Positions 1 to 7,744 of a stretch of DNA of 64,000 nucleotides are shown here, in pieces. Every line of letters starts with the position of its first letter. Position 1 is the first letter of the stretch. The stretch is from Flavobacterium sp. LC2016-13. Lineage in GTDB: Bacteria > Bacteroidota > Bacteroidia > Flavobacteriales > Flavobacteriaceae. Below the pieces are notes generated by a model. The model did not search any database. It saw only the letters and a program-made list of their open reading frames with translations, and was not told the origin of the DNA. Location of the stretch: assembly GCF_009707955.1 (NCBI RefSeq), contig NZ_WMDQ01000010.1, positions 1 through 64,000 on the forward strand, in the 5' to 3' direction. The translations under genes and the position numbers were made by a program.

Positions 1-77
1 TTAGGTGGTCAATTTAAACCAAAACTTGGTGGTCAATTTAAATTGGAATCAGATGATCAATATCACTGGTTTTTACA
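1..77 (-). mobile_element. Terminal repeats of an IS21-family insertion sequence (element continues left of the window)
   Basis: Three spaced copies of a GGTGGTCAATTTAAA-like motif lie at about 3-18, 28-43 and, more diverged, 51-66. Read on the minus strand the block starts TGTAAAAACC at position 77. Multiple short direct repeats inside a TG...CA end are the known layout of IS21-family termini, where they act as transposase binding sites. No istA or istB coding sequence is inside the window, so the family call rests on the end structure alone. The end coincides with the point where the neighbouring integrase loses its reading frame. Confidence 0.6.
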
Positions 78-552
78 CTGAAAGAACAATATCAGTCCTA
101 TAGTACTTCTCCATAAGGAATTTTTTGATATACCTTTGAGTTGTATAGTAATTTTTCATTGTGCCAGGAGCCAGTTTATGTCCTTGCTGGTTATTATGGT
201 GCTCTAGAAGTTTCAATAGTGTAGGAGTCAATTTTCCTGTACCCAACATTTTATCTCGGATTGCAGGACCATCTATTATGTCATCCGAAAGAAGCATCTG
301 CTGGTAGATACTGATAATCTTTGCTTTGAATTGATTAAGGAACATGTTAAGTTCTACGATTTCCTTTCGACTTCCTCGTGGCATTCCTTTCTTGACATCC
401 CATTCGGATGCAGTTACTGATCGCTTTACTGAGATCTCGGTACGTTTCCCATTTACTGTTACTCTTGCGCATATTGGCATCTTGCCTTGCGCTGAGATCT
501 TTTGTACCTTAAGATAAAATAATACCCCGAATGTGTTGTTAATTGTTGTCAT
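73..552 (-). pseudogene. Truncated tyrosine recombinase (site-specific integrase), N-terminal part
   Basis: The 159 visible residues match the start of Bacteroidota mobile-element integrases: an arm-type DNA-binding region (about residues 8-95, with PICARVTVNGKRTEISVKR) followed by the beginning of the SAM-like core-binding domain (GTMKNYYTTQRYIKKFLMEKY). Family members usually exceed 380 residues and carry the catalytic R..HxxR..Y set in the C-terminal half, none of which is present. The frame ends in a stop formed within the IS21-like terminus at 73-77, so the insertion cut the gene. It reads away from tRNA-Pro at 854-928, a usual place for an integrated element, and is probably a relic of one. 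It cannot be catalytic as it stands. Confidence 0.8.
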
Positions 553-853
553 ATCTCCAAAATTTAATGTTTGACATCTTTTCTTTGGTACTTCGATTTA
601 ATTTTGGTTGTCATGGATCGCTAAAAGCGAAGACAATTATCCAATGAATCTAAAAGTACCCAACAAAGCACATTGACTGAATTGCAAGATGTTAACCCAA
701 TTATTGGGACCTAAACTTAAGAAAACAAAATGGGTAGCCGAATGGGTCCCATTTAGTTTGATACAACTTGAACATTTTGGAGTTAAATAAATAGAAAAAC
801 CCCTTAAATCATACGATTTAAGGGGTTTTGACTGCCTTTGAAAGGCGTTAGTG
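553..853. other. Intergenic stretch between integrase relic and tRNA-Pro
   Basis: No credible gene is seen. It holds the integrase 5' leader and the tRNA terminator hairpin at 796-829. I looked for a repeated copy of the tRNA 3' end that could serve as an attachment-site partner and did not find one in this stretch. Confidence 0.6.
796..832 (-). terminator. Intrinsic terminator downstream of tRNA-Pro
   Basis: A 13-15 bp perfect stem, AAACCCCTTAAATC with a 4-nt loop and GATTTAAGGGGTTT, has A/T tails on both sides, so it would work for minus-strand transcripts leaving tRNA-Pro. Confidence 0.85.
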
Positions 854-928
854 TCGGGGTGGCAGGATTCGAACCTGCGGCCTCCTGCTCCCAAAGCAGG
901 CGCGATAACCGGGCTACGCTACACCCCG
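854..928 (-). tRNA. tRNA-Pro (anticodon TGG)
   Basis: On the minus strand the sequence folds as a standard cloverleaf. The acceptor stem CGGGGTG pairs with CACCCCG, the anticodon stem-loop reads TGCTTTGGGAGCA with anticodon TGG, and the T-arm carries GGTTCGAATCC. The discriminator base is A and the CCA end is not encoded, as is common in Flavobacteria. A -7 type box TATATTTG lies at 963-970 upstream and a strong terminator lies downstream. Confidence 0.95.
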
Positions 929-962
929 AAGATGTAATTGTTGTAATGCCCGTAAGCGGATG

Positions 963-970
963 CAAATATA
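963..970 (-). promoter_or_regulatory. Bacteroidota -7 box for tRNA-Pro
   Basis: The minus strand reads TATATTTG followed by CA, an exact TAnnTTTG match 35 nt upstream of the mature tRNA 5' end. A matching -33 TTTG is not clear (TTTC at the right distance). Confidence 0.6.
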
Positions 971-1073
971 GTAATAAATTTTATTTGTGAAAGGAAAATC
1001 GTGAAATAAATAAAACTTATTTTGACATAGTTATTTAGGATTTATTTTGACTGGAATTTTTTATAATTAAGTT

Positions 1074-1081
1074 TACCTTTG
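1074..1081 (+). promoter_or_regulatory. -7 box for trxB
   Basis: TACCTTTG fits the Bacteroidota -7 consensus TAnnTTTG and lies 23 nt before the trxB ATG. A TTTG at 1046-1049 could be the -33 element, but the 24-nt spacer is wider than the usual 19-21. Confidence 0.6.
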
Positions 1082-1104
1082 CATCACAAAAAACTACACA
1101 TATT

Positions 1105-2052
1105 ATGTCAGATACAATAGAAAAAATTAAATGCCTAATCATTGGTTCTGGTCCAGCAGGTTATACAGCAGCTATTTATGCTGCCAGAGCAAATATGAAT
1201 CCAGTTTTATATCAGGGAATGCAGCCTGGAGGTCAGTTGACTACAACAAATGAAGTAGAAAATTTTCCGGGTTATGTTGATGGAGTTACAGGACCGGAAA
1301 TGATGGTTCAGTTACAAGATCAAGCAAAACGTTTTGGTGCTGATATTCGTGATGGCTGGGCTACTAAAGTTGATTTTTCAGGAGATATTCATAAAGTTTG
1401 GATTAACGATTCGATCGAATTGCATTGTGAAACTGTTATTATTTCTACAGGAGCTACAGCTAAATATTTAGGTTTACCTTCAGAACAACATTATTTAAAC
1501 ATGGGCGGAGGAGTTTCTGCTTGTGCTGTTTGCGACGGATTTTTCTACCGTAATCAGGAAGTTGTAATTGTTGGAGCAGGAGATTCTGCTTGCGAAGAAG
1601 CTCATTATTTATCTAAACTTTGTAAAAAAGTTACAATGTTGGTAAGAAGCGAAAAATTCAGAGCTTCTAAAATTATGGAAGAACGTGTTCGCAAAACAGA
1701 GAACATCGAGATTTTGATGAACCACGATACAGTTGAAGTTTTAGGTGATCAAAATGTAGTACATGCTATTAAAGCATTAAATAAAACTACAGGAGCAGTT
1801 ATTGAAATTCCTGCAACAGGATTTTTCGTAGCGATTGGTCATAAACCAAATACAGATATCTTTAAAGATTACATCACTCTTGATGAAACAGGTTATATTA
1901 TTAATACTCCAGGAACGTCTAATACAAATGTAGCAGGTGTTTTTGTTGCCGGAGATGCTGCAGATCATGTTTACCGTCAAGCTATTACTGCTGCAGGTAC
2001 AGGTTGTATGGCAGCTTTGGATGCTGAAAGATATTTAGCAGCTAAGGAGTAA
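1105..2052 (+). CDS. trxB: Thioredoxin-disulfide reductase
   Basis: This FAD/NADPH flavoenzyme reduces thioredoxin in the cytoplasm. At 315 residues it has the normal length for low-molecular-weight TrxB. The order of motifs is standard: the N-terminal FAD Rossmann motif GSGPAGYTAAIYAARA (about 14-29), the redox-active pair in ACAVCDG (CxxC, about residues 141-144), the NADPH motif VGAGDSACEEA, and the C-terminal FAD-binding GVFVAGDAAD followed by the RQAITAAGTGCMAAL tail. The ATG at 1105 directly precedes the FAD motif with the usual spacing. The gene is single, with its own -7 box upstream and a terminator hairpin at 2130-2165. Confidence 0.97.
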   Translation: MSDTIEKIKCLIIGSGPAGYTAAIYAARANMNPVLYQGMQPGGQLTTTNEVENFPGYVDGVTGPEMMVQLQDQAKRFGADIRDGWATKVDFSGDIHKVWINDSIELHCETVIISTGATAKYLGLPSEQHYLNMGGGVSACAVCDGFFYRNQEVVIVGAGDSACEEAHYLSKLCKKVTMLVRSEKFRASKIMEERVRKTENIEILMNHDTVEVLGDQNVVHAIKALNKTTGAVIEIPATGFFVAIGHKPNTDIFKDYITLDETGYIINTPGTSNTNVAGVFVAGDAADHVYRQAITAAGTGCMAALDAERYLAAKE

Positions 2053-2389
2053 TAGAAATAGTTTCAGATTTTGTTTGTTTCAGGTTTCAAGTTGCTTGAA
2101 TATGAATCTTTGGAACGCTTAGATAATACAAAAGTCCCATTCAATTTAGAACGGGACTTTTTTTATGTTAAAGCTGAAACAGATTAATTTTTACCGCAAA
2201 GGTCACAAAGTTATTATTATGCGAGGTTTTGTAGAAAACACAAAGTTCGCAAAACTTTGTGTTGAACTAGCTTTGCGAACTTTGTGTTTTCTCAACATTA
2301 ATATAGGTTAAAAATCTCAGCGTTCTTCGCAGTAAAATTCTCATTTCAACCTGAAACAAAGAAAACCTGAAACCTATGAAACAAAAACT
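2053..2389. repeat. Intergenic repeat cluster with nested inverted repeats
   Basis: No gene is seen. Besides the trxB terminator, the stretch holds a perfect 20-bp inverted repeat (2234-2253 and 2272-2291, GAAAACACAAAGTTCGCAAA type) and an outer 13-bp inverted pair TTTGTTTCAGGTT / AACCTGAAACAAA at 2074-2086 and 2348-2360. The GCAAAG-rich text resembles that at 12520-12607 and 14455-14480, which suggests a dispersed family. Confidence 0.6.
2130..2165 (+). terminator. Intrinsic terminator after trxB
   Basis: AAAAGTCCC and GGGACTTTT form a 9-bp stem around a 14-nt loop, followed by a T-run. Confidence 0.85.
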
Positions 2390-3223
2390 CTACTTAAGTT
2401 TCTTAATCAGTTTTGCTTCTTCAGAGAATCTTGTAAGTTCGATTTTTGGATTTCCGAAAAGGGTAAGTTCAGATTTGTCTCCTGCCGCTATAGAAAGTGT
2501 CGTTTCTGCAAAAAAGATTCCTGTTGAACTTCCTTCAGTAGTAACGGTTGCATCTTTTAATGTGAATTTTGTTCCTGTAAATGTTGAGCTATTGTCTAAA
2601 CGAATTGTTGCTTTTTCAGCAATTCCTTCGATAGTTGCAACAGATTTTTGATATAAATCACATTTAAATTTTATTGCAGATACTAATGCTTTAACCGAAG
2701 AACTTTTACTTAATTGCAAAACGCCATCTTCAGCTTTTAAATTCAATTCTGTTTTAGATTTATCATCTGTAATCAATGAGAATTTTTTAGCATTGACATT
2801 CAAATATAATTTAGAATAATCATAACTATTAAATGTTAAGTCATCTAATTGCAGTTCCTGAATGGCATAAACAACCGATTCATTTTTAGAAATAACCTTT
2901 TTAAGCGAACTTGTGTAAGTAACGCGAACAATTAGTTTTTTAAAAATTGTGCTCTCTTTTGTAGTGTATAAACGAAGCATTTTGTCTCTTAAATCCATTC
3001 CGATGATTTCGTGCAAATTATCATCAGCTTCAATTTTAATTTCGTTTTTTTCTCCGCGCTCCAGATAAACTTCAAGATTATCATCGGCTTCAATGCCATC
3101 AAAGTCACCAACTTCTTTTATTGAAGTGGTTACGATTTTAGATCCTTTTACTTTTTCTCTTTTTTGGGCAAAAGTGAATGTCGTAACTAATAATAATAAC
3201 AGTAAGGCTGTATTTTTTTTCAT
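2390..3223 (-). CDS. GIN-domain (DUF2807) exported protein
   Basis: This 277-residue protein has a clear signal peptide (MKKNTALLLLLLVTTFTFAQ, residues 1-20) and then the repetitive beta-helix-like pattern of the GIN/DUF2807 family: FDGIEADDNLEVYLERGEKNEIKIEADDNL near the start and many short Asp/Ser/Lys strands after it. The ATG at 3223 is chosen because the signal peptide begins there; a longer frame reaching 3367 would run into the upstream gene. The biochemical role of GIN proteins is unknown; they are secreted or outer-membrane linked. It is last in a minus-strand set PadR, PspC, GIN lipoprotein, GIN protein, with an 85-nt gap to the previous gene, and probably shares the PadR-controlled transcript. 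Confidence 0.85.
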   Translation of the reverse strand: MKKNTALLLLLLVTTFTFAQKREKVKGSKIVTTSIKEVGDFDGIEADDNLEVYLERGEKNEIKIEADDNLHEIIGMDLRDKMLRLYTTKESTIFKKLIVRVTYTSSLKKVISKNESVVYAIQELQLDDLTFNSYDYSKLYLNVNAKKFSLITDDKSKTELNLKAEDGVLQLSKSSSVKALVSAIKFKCDLYQKSVATIEGIAEKATIRLDNSSTFTGTKFTLKDATVTTEGSSTGIFFAETTLSIAAGDKSELTLFGNPKIELTRFSEEAKLIKKLK

Positions 3224-3308
3224 TAATTCTAGATTTGATTTGGACAAATATAAAAAAATCATCCACTTTTGATGAATGATTTCTTTTATATTTAACAGAT
3301 AAATATTG

Positions 3309-4043
3309 TTAACCCTGATTAATGCTTCCTCCTGAACTTGAATTTTTTTCAATTGTTTTAGGAACATTAATATAATTAATACTTCCTCCGCTTGAAGCGC
3401 CTGCTTTCAGACTTAAGATTGGATGTACTTCAGTACTTCCTCCACTTGATACATCAGCATCAACTTCGTTGGCTAATAAGTTTCCGGCATCAATACTTGA
3501 ACCGCTCGAAGCTTTTGTCTGAACTTTTAATGCTTTTCCTTCAACTCTAATTACACTTCCGCTACTGGCTCTAACTACTATGTTGTCAGATTCTATGTTA
3601 ACGTCCATGTTTGCAGCGCTTGATGATTCAAGCTCTATATTTTCTCCCTGAATTACGTTTTTGCTATGTATTGAAGATGCGCTTGAAGCGTCAAGTTTTT
3701 CAATATTTGGCATCTTTACAGTTACTTTTTTCATGGTAACATTTCTGAAAGAACTAAATTTACATCTCACTACCAAAGTTCCGTTTTCTACTTTTGTAAC
3801 AATTTCTTTTTGCAAATTATCATCAGCTTCAACAACAACTTCGTAATTATCAGATTGTTCTACAACTAAATCAATAGCGTTGCTTACCTGTATGTTTTTA
3901 AAATCTCCCTGAACAATTCTTTTTTCAGTAGTAACATTTCCGCTGCCTTCAACCGTATTCATGTTTAAGTTGCATGAGGCAAACAATAATGCAATGACAG
4001 TCGCAATAATGAATTTCGTAATATGAATGATTATTTTTATCAT
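3309..4043 (-). CDS. GIN-domain (DUF2807) lipoprotein
   Basis: The 244 residues start with a lipoprotein signal ending in the lipobox LLFASC (Cys about residue 24), then GSGNVTTEKRIVQGDFKNIQVSNAIDLVV, the usual opening of a DUF2807 domain. The C-terminal half is very rich in Ser and Gly (repeated SSGGS segments), typical of the beta-helical repeats of the family. It shares the ADDNLQKEI/ADDNLHEII signature with the downstream GIN protein, so the two are probably paralogues. It follows the PspC gene by 3 nt, which indicates translational coupling in one operon. Function is not known; an envelope location is inferred from the lipobox. Confidence 0.88.
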   Translation of the reverse strand: MIKIIIHITKFIIATVIALLFASCNLNMNTVEGSGNVTTEKRIVQGDFKNIQVSNAIDLVVEQSDNYEVVVEADDNLQKEIVTKVENGTLVVRCKFSSFRNVTMKKVTVKMPNIEKLDASSASSIHSKNVIQGENIELESSSAANMDVNIESDNIVVRASSGSVIRVEGKALKVQTKASSGSSIDAGNLLANEVDADVSSGGSTEVHPILSLKAGASSGGSINYINVPKTIEKNSSSGGSINQG

Positions 4044-4046
4044 GGC

Positions 4047-5786
4047 TTAGTTAATTTTAATTATAACTCCGTTTTTATCAGTGGTTAGTTTTCCTTTGGT
4101 TTTTTTTCCGTTCAAGACTTCTTTTCCATTAATTTTAATCGAAACTTCTTTTACAGTATCATTCTCAATTGTATTAACTTCAGTATCGTCACTATCATAA
4201 TCTACATCGTCATGATCATCTTCTTCTGCAGGGCAATTAAGACATTTAATTTTTGATCCGTCTACTTTGTAATTGTAGTTTCCACTAAAGTGTAAGTTGA
4301 AAAAATCATTTTCAGATTCGTCATAATCTTGTACCGATGCGTCTGGTTTAAATAATTGACCTTCTGGTAAGTACAAATATACATCAACTTCCTGACCTCT
4401 AAATTTGTTTTTTACATCTGTTAAAAAATAATTATCAAGAACTAAATGGTTACCATTGATCTGAAATTTGTAGTTAATTTTTTCAGCTCTCTGCTTTGCA
4501 TTTGTAAATGAATTTCCTCTTGCACTTTTTTCTATTTGTAGATATGCATTAGCTTCATCAGTACGTAAAACATGTAAATGAACATCGTTTGAATAAATCA
4601 ATTGGTTATTTGCAGAATCCTGAACAAACTCAAATTCTCTATGGTGATCTAAATCTTTTGCGTAATAATCATTGTATCTGAATTTTACGTAAAGTGTATC
4701 GTTTTTGCTGATACCAATCTCTTTTTTCTCTATCGTTTTATTGTCATATGAAATTTCAGTAGCCTGTTTGATTCCAATACTAATTGCAATTGCAACAGCA
4801 ATAATCCAAATGGCTAATAAAGTATATTTCGCAATATTCCCGATAGATTTTAAGTCCGGAGATAACAATTTAAATCCTAAAAGTGTCAGGAAGAAAAACG
4901 GAATTCCAACAGCAAAGAACATTAATAAACCAAATGACCAGATAGGATAGTCTGTAAAGTTTCCTGCTTCAACAAAGTTTTGCCAAGGAAAATCAACAAA
5001 AACGTTTGTTCCTAAAGTAAATACTCCAATCAATAACATGATCAAAACACTTATACCTGACATGATTAGAACAACTCCTAAAAATTTAGCGAAAATTTTA
5101 AAAACCGTCATTATAAAGTCTCCAAATGAACTACTTATTCTCTCAGCTCCCGACTTTACCTGGTTTCCCATTGCATCATAATCTGCATTTTTAAATCTGT
5201 CAGATAACGAATCCAATTCTTCGCGAACCTTTTTTTCAATATTCGAAATTGTTACCGGTTCACCAGTCATTTCAAGTTTTTCAGATGTTGTAACCGCTTC
5301 CGGAGTTACAACCCAAAGAACAAAATAAGCTAAGATTCCGGTTCCAAAACCTGCGAAAACAAATATCAAGAATAGGATTTTTATCCAAACAGCGTCTATT
5401 CCAAAATAATGTCCTAAACCTGTTGCAACACCACCAATCATACCTTTTTCTTTATCGCGGTATAATTTTTTGTGTTTTCTTGTTCCGTTATCGTTAAACG
5501 ATTGTTTTGGTCTGTCTTCGTCTTCAATAATGTAGTCTTCCGGTTGTCCCATTACTACGATCACTTCATCAACATCTTTCAATCCCACAACATGTTTTTC
5601 GCTTTTTTGTTTTTCTGTTAATAATTCAGAAACACGCATTTCGATATCTTTAATGATTTCATCTTGTCCAGATGAATTGTTTAGTGATCGTTTTATGGCG
5701 TCAAAATAGCGCGTTAATTTTAAGTATGCATCTTCATCGATGTGAAAAAACATGCCCCCTAAGTTAATATTTACTGTTTTGTTCAT
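4047..5786 (-). CDS. PspC-domain membrane protein
   Basis: This 579-residue protein begins with a cytoplasmic region (NINLGGMFFHIDEDAYLKL, about 5-100) seen in Bacteroidota PspC proteins. A PspC domain follows at about 108-168 (KLYRDKEKGMIGGVATGLGHYFG then a membrane segment ending in YFVLWVVTPEA). Three further hydrophobic helices lie between about 225 and 345. The C-terminal 200 residues are acidic and probably outside the membrane. PspC domains act in phage-shock-type envelope stress responses, but the role of this long Bacteroidota form is not settled. It lies 2 nt after the padR-like gene, which suggests that PadR regulates it. Confidence 0.9.
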   Translation of the reverse strand: MNKTVNINLGGMFFHIDEDAYLKLTRYFDAIKRSLNNSSGQDEIIKDIEMRVSELLTEKQKSEKHVVGLKDVDEVIVVMGQPEDYIIEDEDRPKQSFNDNGTRKHKKLYRDKEKGMIGGVATGLGHYFGIDAVWIKILFLIFVFAGFGTGILAYFVLWVVTPEAVTTSEKLEMTGEPVTISNIEKKVREELDSLSDRFKNADYDAMGNQVKSGAERISSSFGDFIMTVFKIFAKFLGVVLIMSGISVLIMLLIGVFTLGTNVFVDFPWQNFVEAGNFTDYPIWSFGLLMFFAVGIPFFFLTLLGFKLLSPDLKSIGNIAKYTLLAIWIIAVAIAISIGIKQATEISYDNKTIEKKEIGISKNDTLYVKFRYNDYYAKDLDHHREFEFVQDSANNQLIYSNDVHLHVLRTDEANAYLQIEKSARGNSFTNAKQRAEKINYKFQINGNHLVLDNYFLTDVKNKFRGQEVDVYLYLPEGQLFKPDASVQDYDESENDFFNLHFSGNYNYKVDGSKIKCLNCPAEEDDHDDVDYDSDDTEVNTIENDTVKEVSIKINGKEVLNGKKTKGKLTTDKNGVIIKIN

Positions 5787-5788
5787 GA

Positions 5789-6124
5789 CTATTGATTTTG
5801 TTGATTGGTGATTAGTTTTACGGCATCAGACAATTCAGTCCAGGTACCGCTAAGTTCGTTTAAAAATGTTTGTCCTATTTCGGTTAACCCATAGTATTTT
5901 CGTGGTGGTCCTGAAGTCGATTCTTCCCAACGATAATTAAGCAAGCCGTCGTTTTTCAATCTAGTTAAAAGTGGATAAACCGTTCCTTCTACAACTAGTA
6001 ATTTAGCGTTTTTTAAAGTGTCTAATATTTCTGATGTGTATGCATCTTGTTCTTTTAATACTGATAAGATGCAAAACTCAAGAACACCTTTGCGCATCTG
6101 TGCTTTTGTGTTTTCAATGTTCAT
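5789..6124 (-). CDS. PadR-family transcriptional regulator
   Basis: At 111 residues this is a typical short PadR protein, a winged-helix DNA-binding dimer in the cytoplasm. The pattern MRKGVLEFCILSVLKEQDAYTSEIL, then EGTVYPLLTRLKNDGLLNYRWEES and GPPRKYYGLTEIGQTFL, is the hallmark of the family, including the wing segment GPPRKYY. It is the first gene of the PadR-PspC-GIN-GIN run and probably represses its own operon, a frequent arrangement in Flavobacteria. The effector signal cannot be read from the sequence. Confidence 0.93.
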   Translation of the reverse strand: MNIENTKAQMRKGVLEFCILSVLKEQDAYTSEILDTLKNAKLLVVEGTVYPLLTRLKNDGLLNYRWEESTSGPPRKYYGLTEIGQTFLNELSGTWTELSDAVKLITNQQNQ

Positions 6125-6165
6125 AATTTCATTTTGTTTTTTTTAGATTGAACTGATTCGTTTTT

Positions 6166-6274
6166 TGATTGATGATGATTGATTGATGATTGATTCGAAA
6201 TTATCCTGTTGATTGTCAGATATTATCGACTATAACTTTTAACTTTTATGTCACACTGAGCGAAGTCGAAGTGC
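6166..6274. repeat. TGATTGA short tandem tract and a dispersed TGTCACACTGAGC motif
   Basis: A TGATTGA/TGATGAT tract at about 6166-6195 is followed by TGTCACACTGAGCGAAGTCGAAGTGC at 6249-6274, whose arms form a partial hairpin. From general knowledge, close relatives of the second motif recur between genes in many Bacteroidota. Only one copy is seen in this window. Confidence 0.4.
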
Positions 6275-6293
6275 TTTCATAATTTTAATGATT

Positions 6294-6773
6294 TTACTTT
6301 ATAAAAGGAATCGCCATTGGATATTTGTAATATTCTCCGTTCGATGTTTTTATTGAAGCATAAATAACTAAAAAGAACTCAACTACTTTTAGTAATCCGA
6401 AAAGCACTACAGCTGTTAGTCCAACAGTTAGTAATCCTATATTTCCCTGAAAATCGAAATTTCTGATGATGAAATCCTCATCGTTAAAAACAGCTTGCAT
6501 AGGAAGGTTTTGAAAAAACAGAATTACAAAAATCGGAATTGCAATTAAAGCTAAAATCAATGTGTAAAGCAGTATGCTTAATTGAAAATTTAAAGTCTGT
6601 TTTCCGTGGTGATTTACAAATTCAGATTTGTCTTTATAACTCGTCCAGATTAAAATTGGGAAAATATAATTCCCAAACGGAATGATGTACTGACTTAAAG
6701 TACTTAAATGTGTGAACGTTGCAGTGTTCTTGTCTGATGTTGTTTCCATGATTAGTGGTGTTGTTGTTTCCAT
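6294..6773 (-). CDS. DUF4870 membrane protein
   Basis: The 159-residue protein contains the DUF4870 pattern: a first helix with LSQYIIPFGNYIFPILIWTS, the conserved loop KDKSEFVNHHGKQTLNFQLS, and two or three further membrane helices (about 65-90 and 110-145). DUF4870 (Tic20-like) proteins are small inner-membrane proteins of unknown function. The start at 6773 (METTTPL) is preferred; a second ATG 8 codons later follows an almost identical DNA repeat and could also serve. A -7 box TATATTTG lies at 6802-6809. It is 170 nt upstream of padR and probably has its own transcript. Confidence 0.85.
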   Translation of the reverse strand: METTTPLIMETTSDKNTATFTHLSTLSQYIIPFGNYIFPILIWTSYKDKSEFVNHHGKQTLNFQLSILLYTLILALIAIPIFVILFFQNLPMQAVFNDEDFIIRNFDFQGNIGLLTVGLTAVVLFGLLKVVEFFLVIYASIKTSNGEYYKYPMAIPFIK

Positions 6774-6801
6774 GATTAAAAGCATATAGTAATTTCTTAT
6801 A

Positions 6802-6809
6802 CAAATATA
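6802..6809 (-). promoter_or_regulatory. -7 box for the DUF4870 gene
   Basis: The minus strand reads TATATTTG, an exact TAnnTTTG match, about 29 nt upstream of the chosen start. No clear -33 box was found. Confidence 0.5.
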
Positions 6810-7004
6810 TGGCTAAAAGACAGTATCTTGTTTTACATAGTACCAAATATTAACAAAAAATTAACAAATTTCAATTCATATTGAGAAATAAAAAGTGCTG
6901 AAAATCAATGTAAACGCCTTATTTTATTGAGAAAATAGTGAAATAATAGCAATTTATTGTGCGTGCATAGTTTTTTTGTATTTTTACATAAAAAAATAAA
7001 TCAC

Positions 7005-7457
7005 ATGGCAATTTCAGTTTCTAAACTCAACAAATTTGTATTATTCAAATTACCATCGGCATATATTTGTGGCGTTCGTGTTAAAGCTATCGATGATAAA
7101 ACCTGTATCGTAAGTGTAAAACACCGTTGGATTAATCAAAATCCGTTTAATTCTATGTATTTTGCTGTTCAGGCAATGGCAGCAGAATTAACAACCGGAG
7201 CTTTGGTAATTGCTCAAATTCAGCAAAGCGGAAAAAAAATATCAATGTTGGTTGCTAACAATAAAGGAAACTTTACCAAAAAGGCAACAGGAAGAATAAC
7301 CTTTGTTTGTAATGACGGACATTTAATTAAAGAAGCTATTAAGGAAACTATTGCAACAGGCGAGGGCCAAACCTTTTGGATGAAATCTATAGGAACCAAC
7401 GAAGAAGGAGTTCAGGTTTCTGAAATGGATTTTGAATGGAGTATTCGTTTGAAATAG
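7005..7457 (+). CDS. DUF4442 / PaaI-like hotdog-fold protein
   Basis: The 150-residue protein has the hotdog pattern of DUF4442 thioesterase-like proteins: VRVKAIDDKTCIVSVKHRWINQNPFNSMYFAVQAMAAELTTG (the central helix with conserved N-P-x-x-S), then the strand run SMLVANNKGNFTKKATGRITFVCNDG. Such proteins may hydrolyse acyl-CoA, but no substrate can be named. The start at 7005 gives MAISVSKLN; an upstream extension would read through AT-rich leader. A second DUF4442 protein lies at 45851-46378, only distantly similar. The gene stands alone and ends before a shared terminator at 7512-7544. Confidence 0.8.
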   Translation: MAISVSKLNKFVLFKLPSAYICGVRVKAIDDKTCIVSVKHRWINQNPFNSMYFAVQAMAAELTTGALVIAQIQQSGKKISMLVANNKGNFTKKATGRITFVCNDGHLIKEAIKETIATGEGQTFWMKSIGTNEEGVQVSEMDFEWSIRLK

Positions 7458-7511
7458 TTTTTTGCCACAGATTTCAAAGATTAAAATGATTTCTGGGCAA
7501 AAAAAACATAT

Positions 7512-7544
7512 AAAAAAAGACCTCAATTTCTTGAGGTCTTTTTT
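7512..7544. terminator. Bidirectional intrinsic terminator between convergent genes
   Basis: AAAAAGACCTCAA, loop TTTC, TTGAGGTCTTTTT. A- and T-runs flank both sides, so it can stop the hotdog gene from the left and the small Cys-rich gene from the right. Confidence 0.88.
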
Positions 7545-7557
7545 ATTGAAATCATGT

Positions 7558-7713
7558 TTAATTATTTTTTAGCACAACACTTTTTGTCTTTGCTATCTGT
7601 TTTTTGCAGCATGATTCTTTTTTAGCTTTTTCTTTTTTAACAGGTTTTGTGTCTTGTGCTTGTAAGCCAACTGTAAATAAAGCGATTGCTAAAACGGTAA
7701 GTAACTTTTTCAT
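7558..7713 (-). CDS. Small exported Cys/Lys-rich protein with an apparent -1 frameshift
   Basis: This 51-codon frame starts with a convincing signal peptide, MKKLLTVLAIALFTVGLQAQ, followed by a Lys-rich segment and SCCKK. In the frame as read, the tail becomes QIAKTKSVVLKNN. In the -1 frame, entered at the A6 run after TGCTGC (about 7600-7606), the tail reads TDSKDKKCCAKK and stops at 7562, giving a symmetric SCCKK...KCCAKK pattern. That second version fits small metal-binding or disulfide-rich exported peptides better. Either an A is missing from the homopolymer, the gene is decayed, or ribosomes slip there. It is too short for most gene callers and ends just before the terminator at 7512-7544. 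Confidence 0.65.
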   Translation of the reverse strand: MKKLLTVLAIALFTVGLQAQDTKPVKKEKAKKESCCKKQIAKTKSVVLKNN

Positions 7714-7744
7714 ATTTATACTATTTATAGATGTTTATTATTTA

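Noticed and set aside
637..894. 85-codon minus-strand frame over tRNA-Pro
   Set aside because: It overlaps the tRNA and its terminator, and reads GAGGRRFESCHP, the usual false translation of a tRNA T-arm.
601..930. Attachment-site duplication of the tRNA-Pro 3' end
   Set aside because: I searched by eye for a repeat of the tRNA end between the tRNA and integrase and found none; the other copy may lie outside the window.
2376..2651. Plus-strand frame opposite the GIN gene
   Set aside because: It is antisense to a gene with a signal peptide and family pattern; no own motif.
3224..3367. Upstream extension of the GIN protein to 3367
   Set aside because: It would bury the signal peptide and overlap the end of the neighbouring GIN lipoprotein gene.
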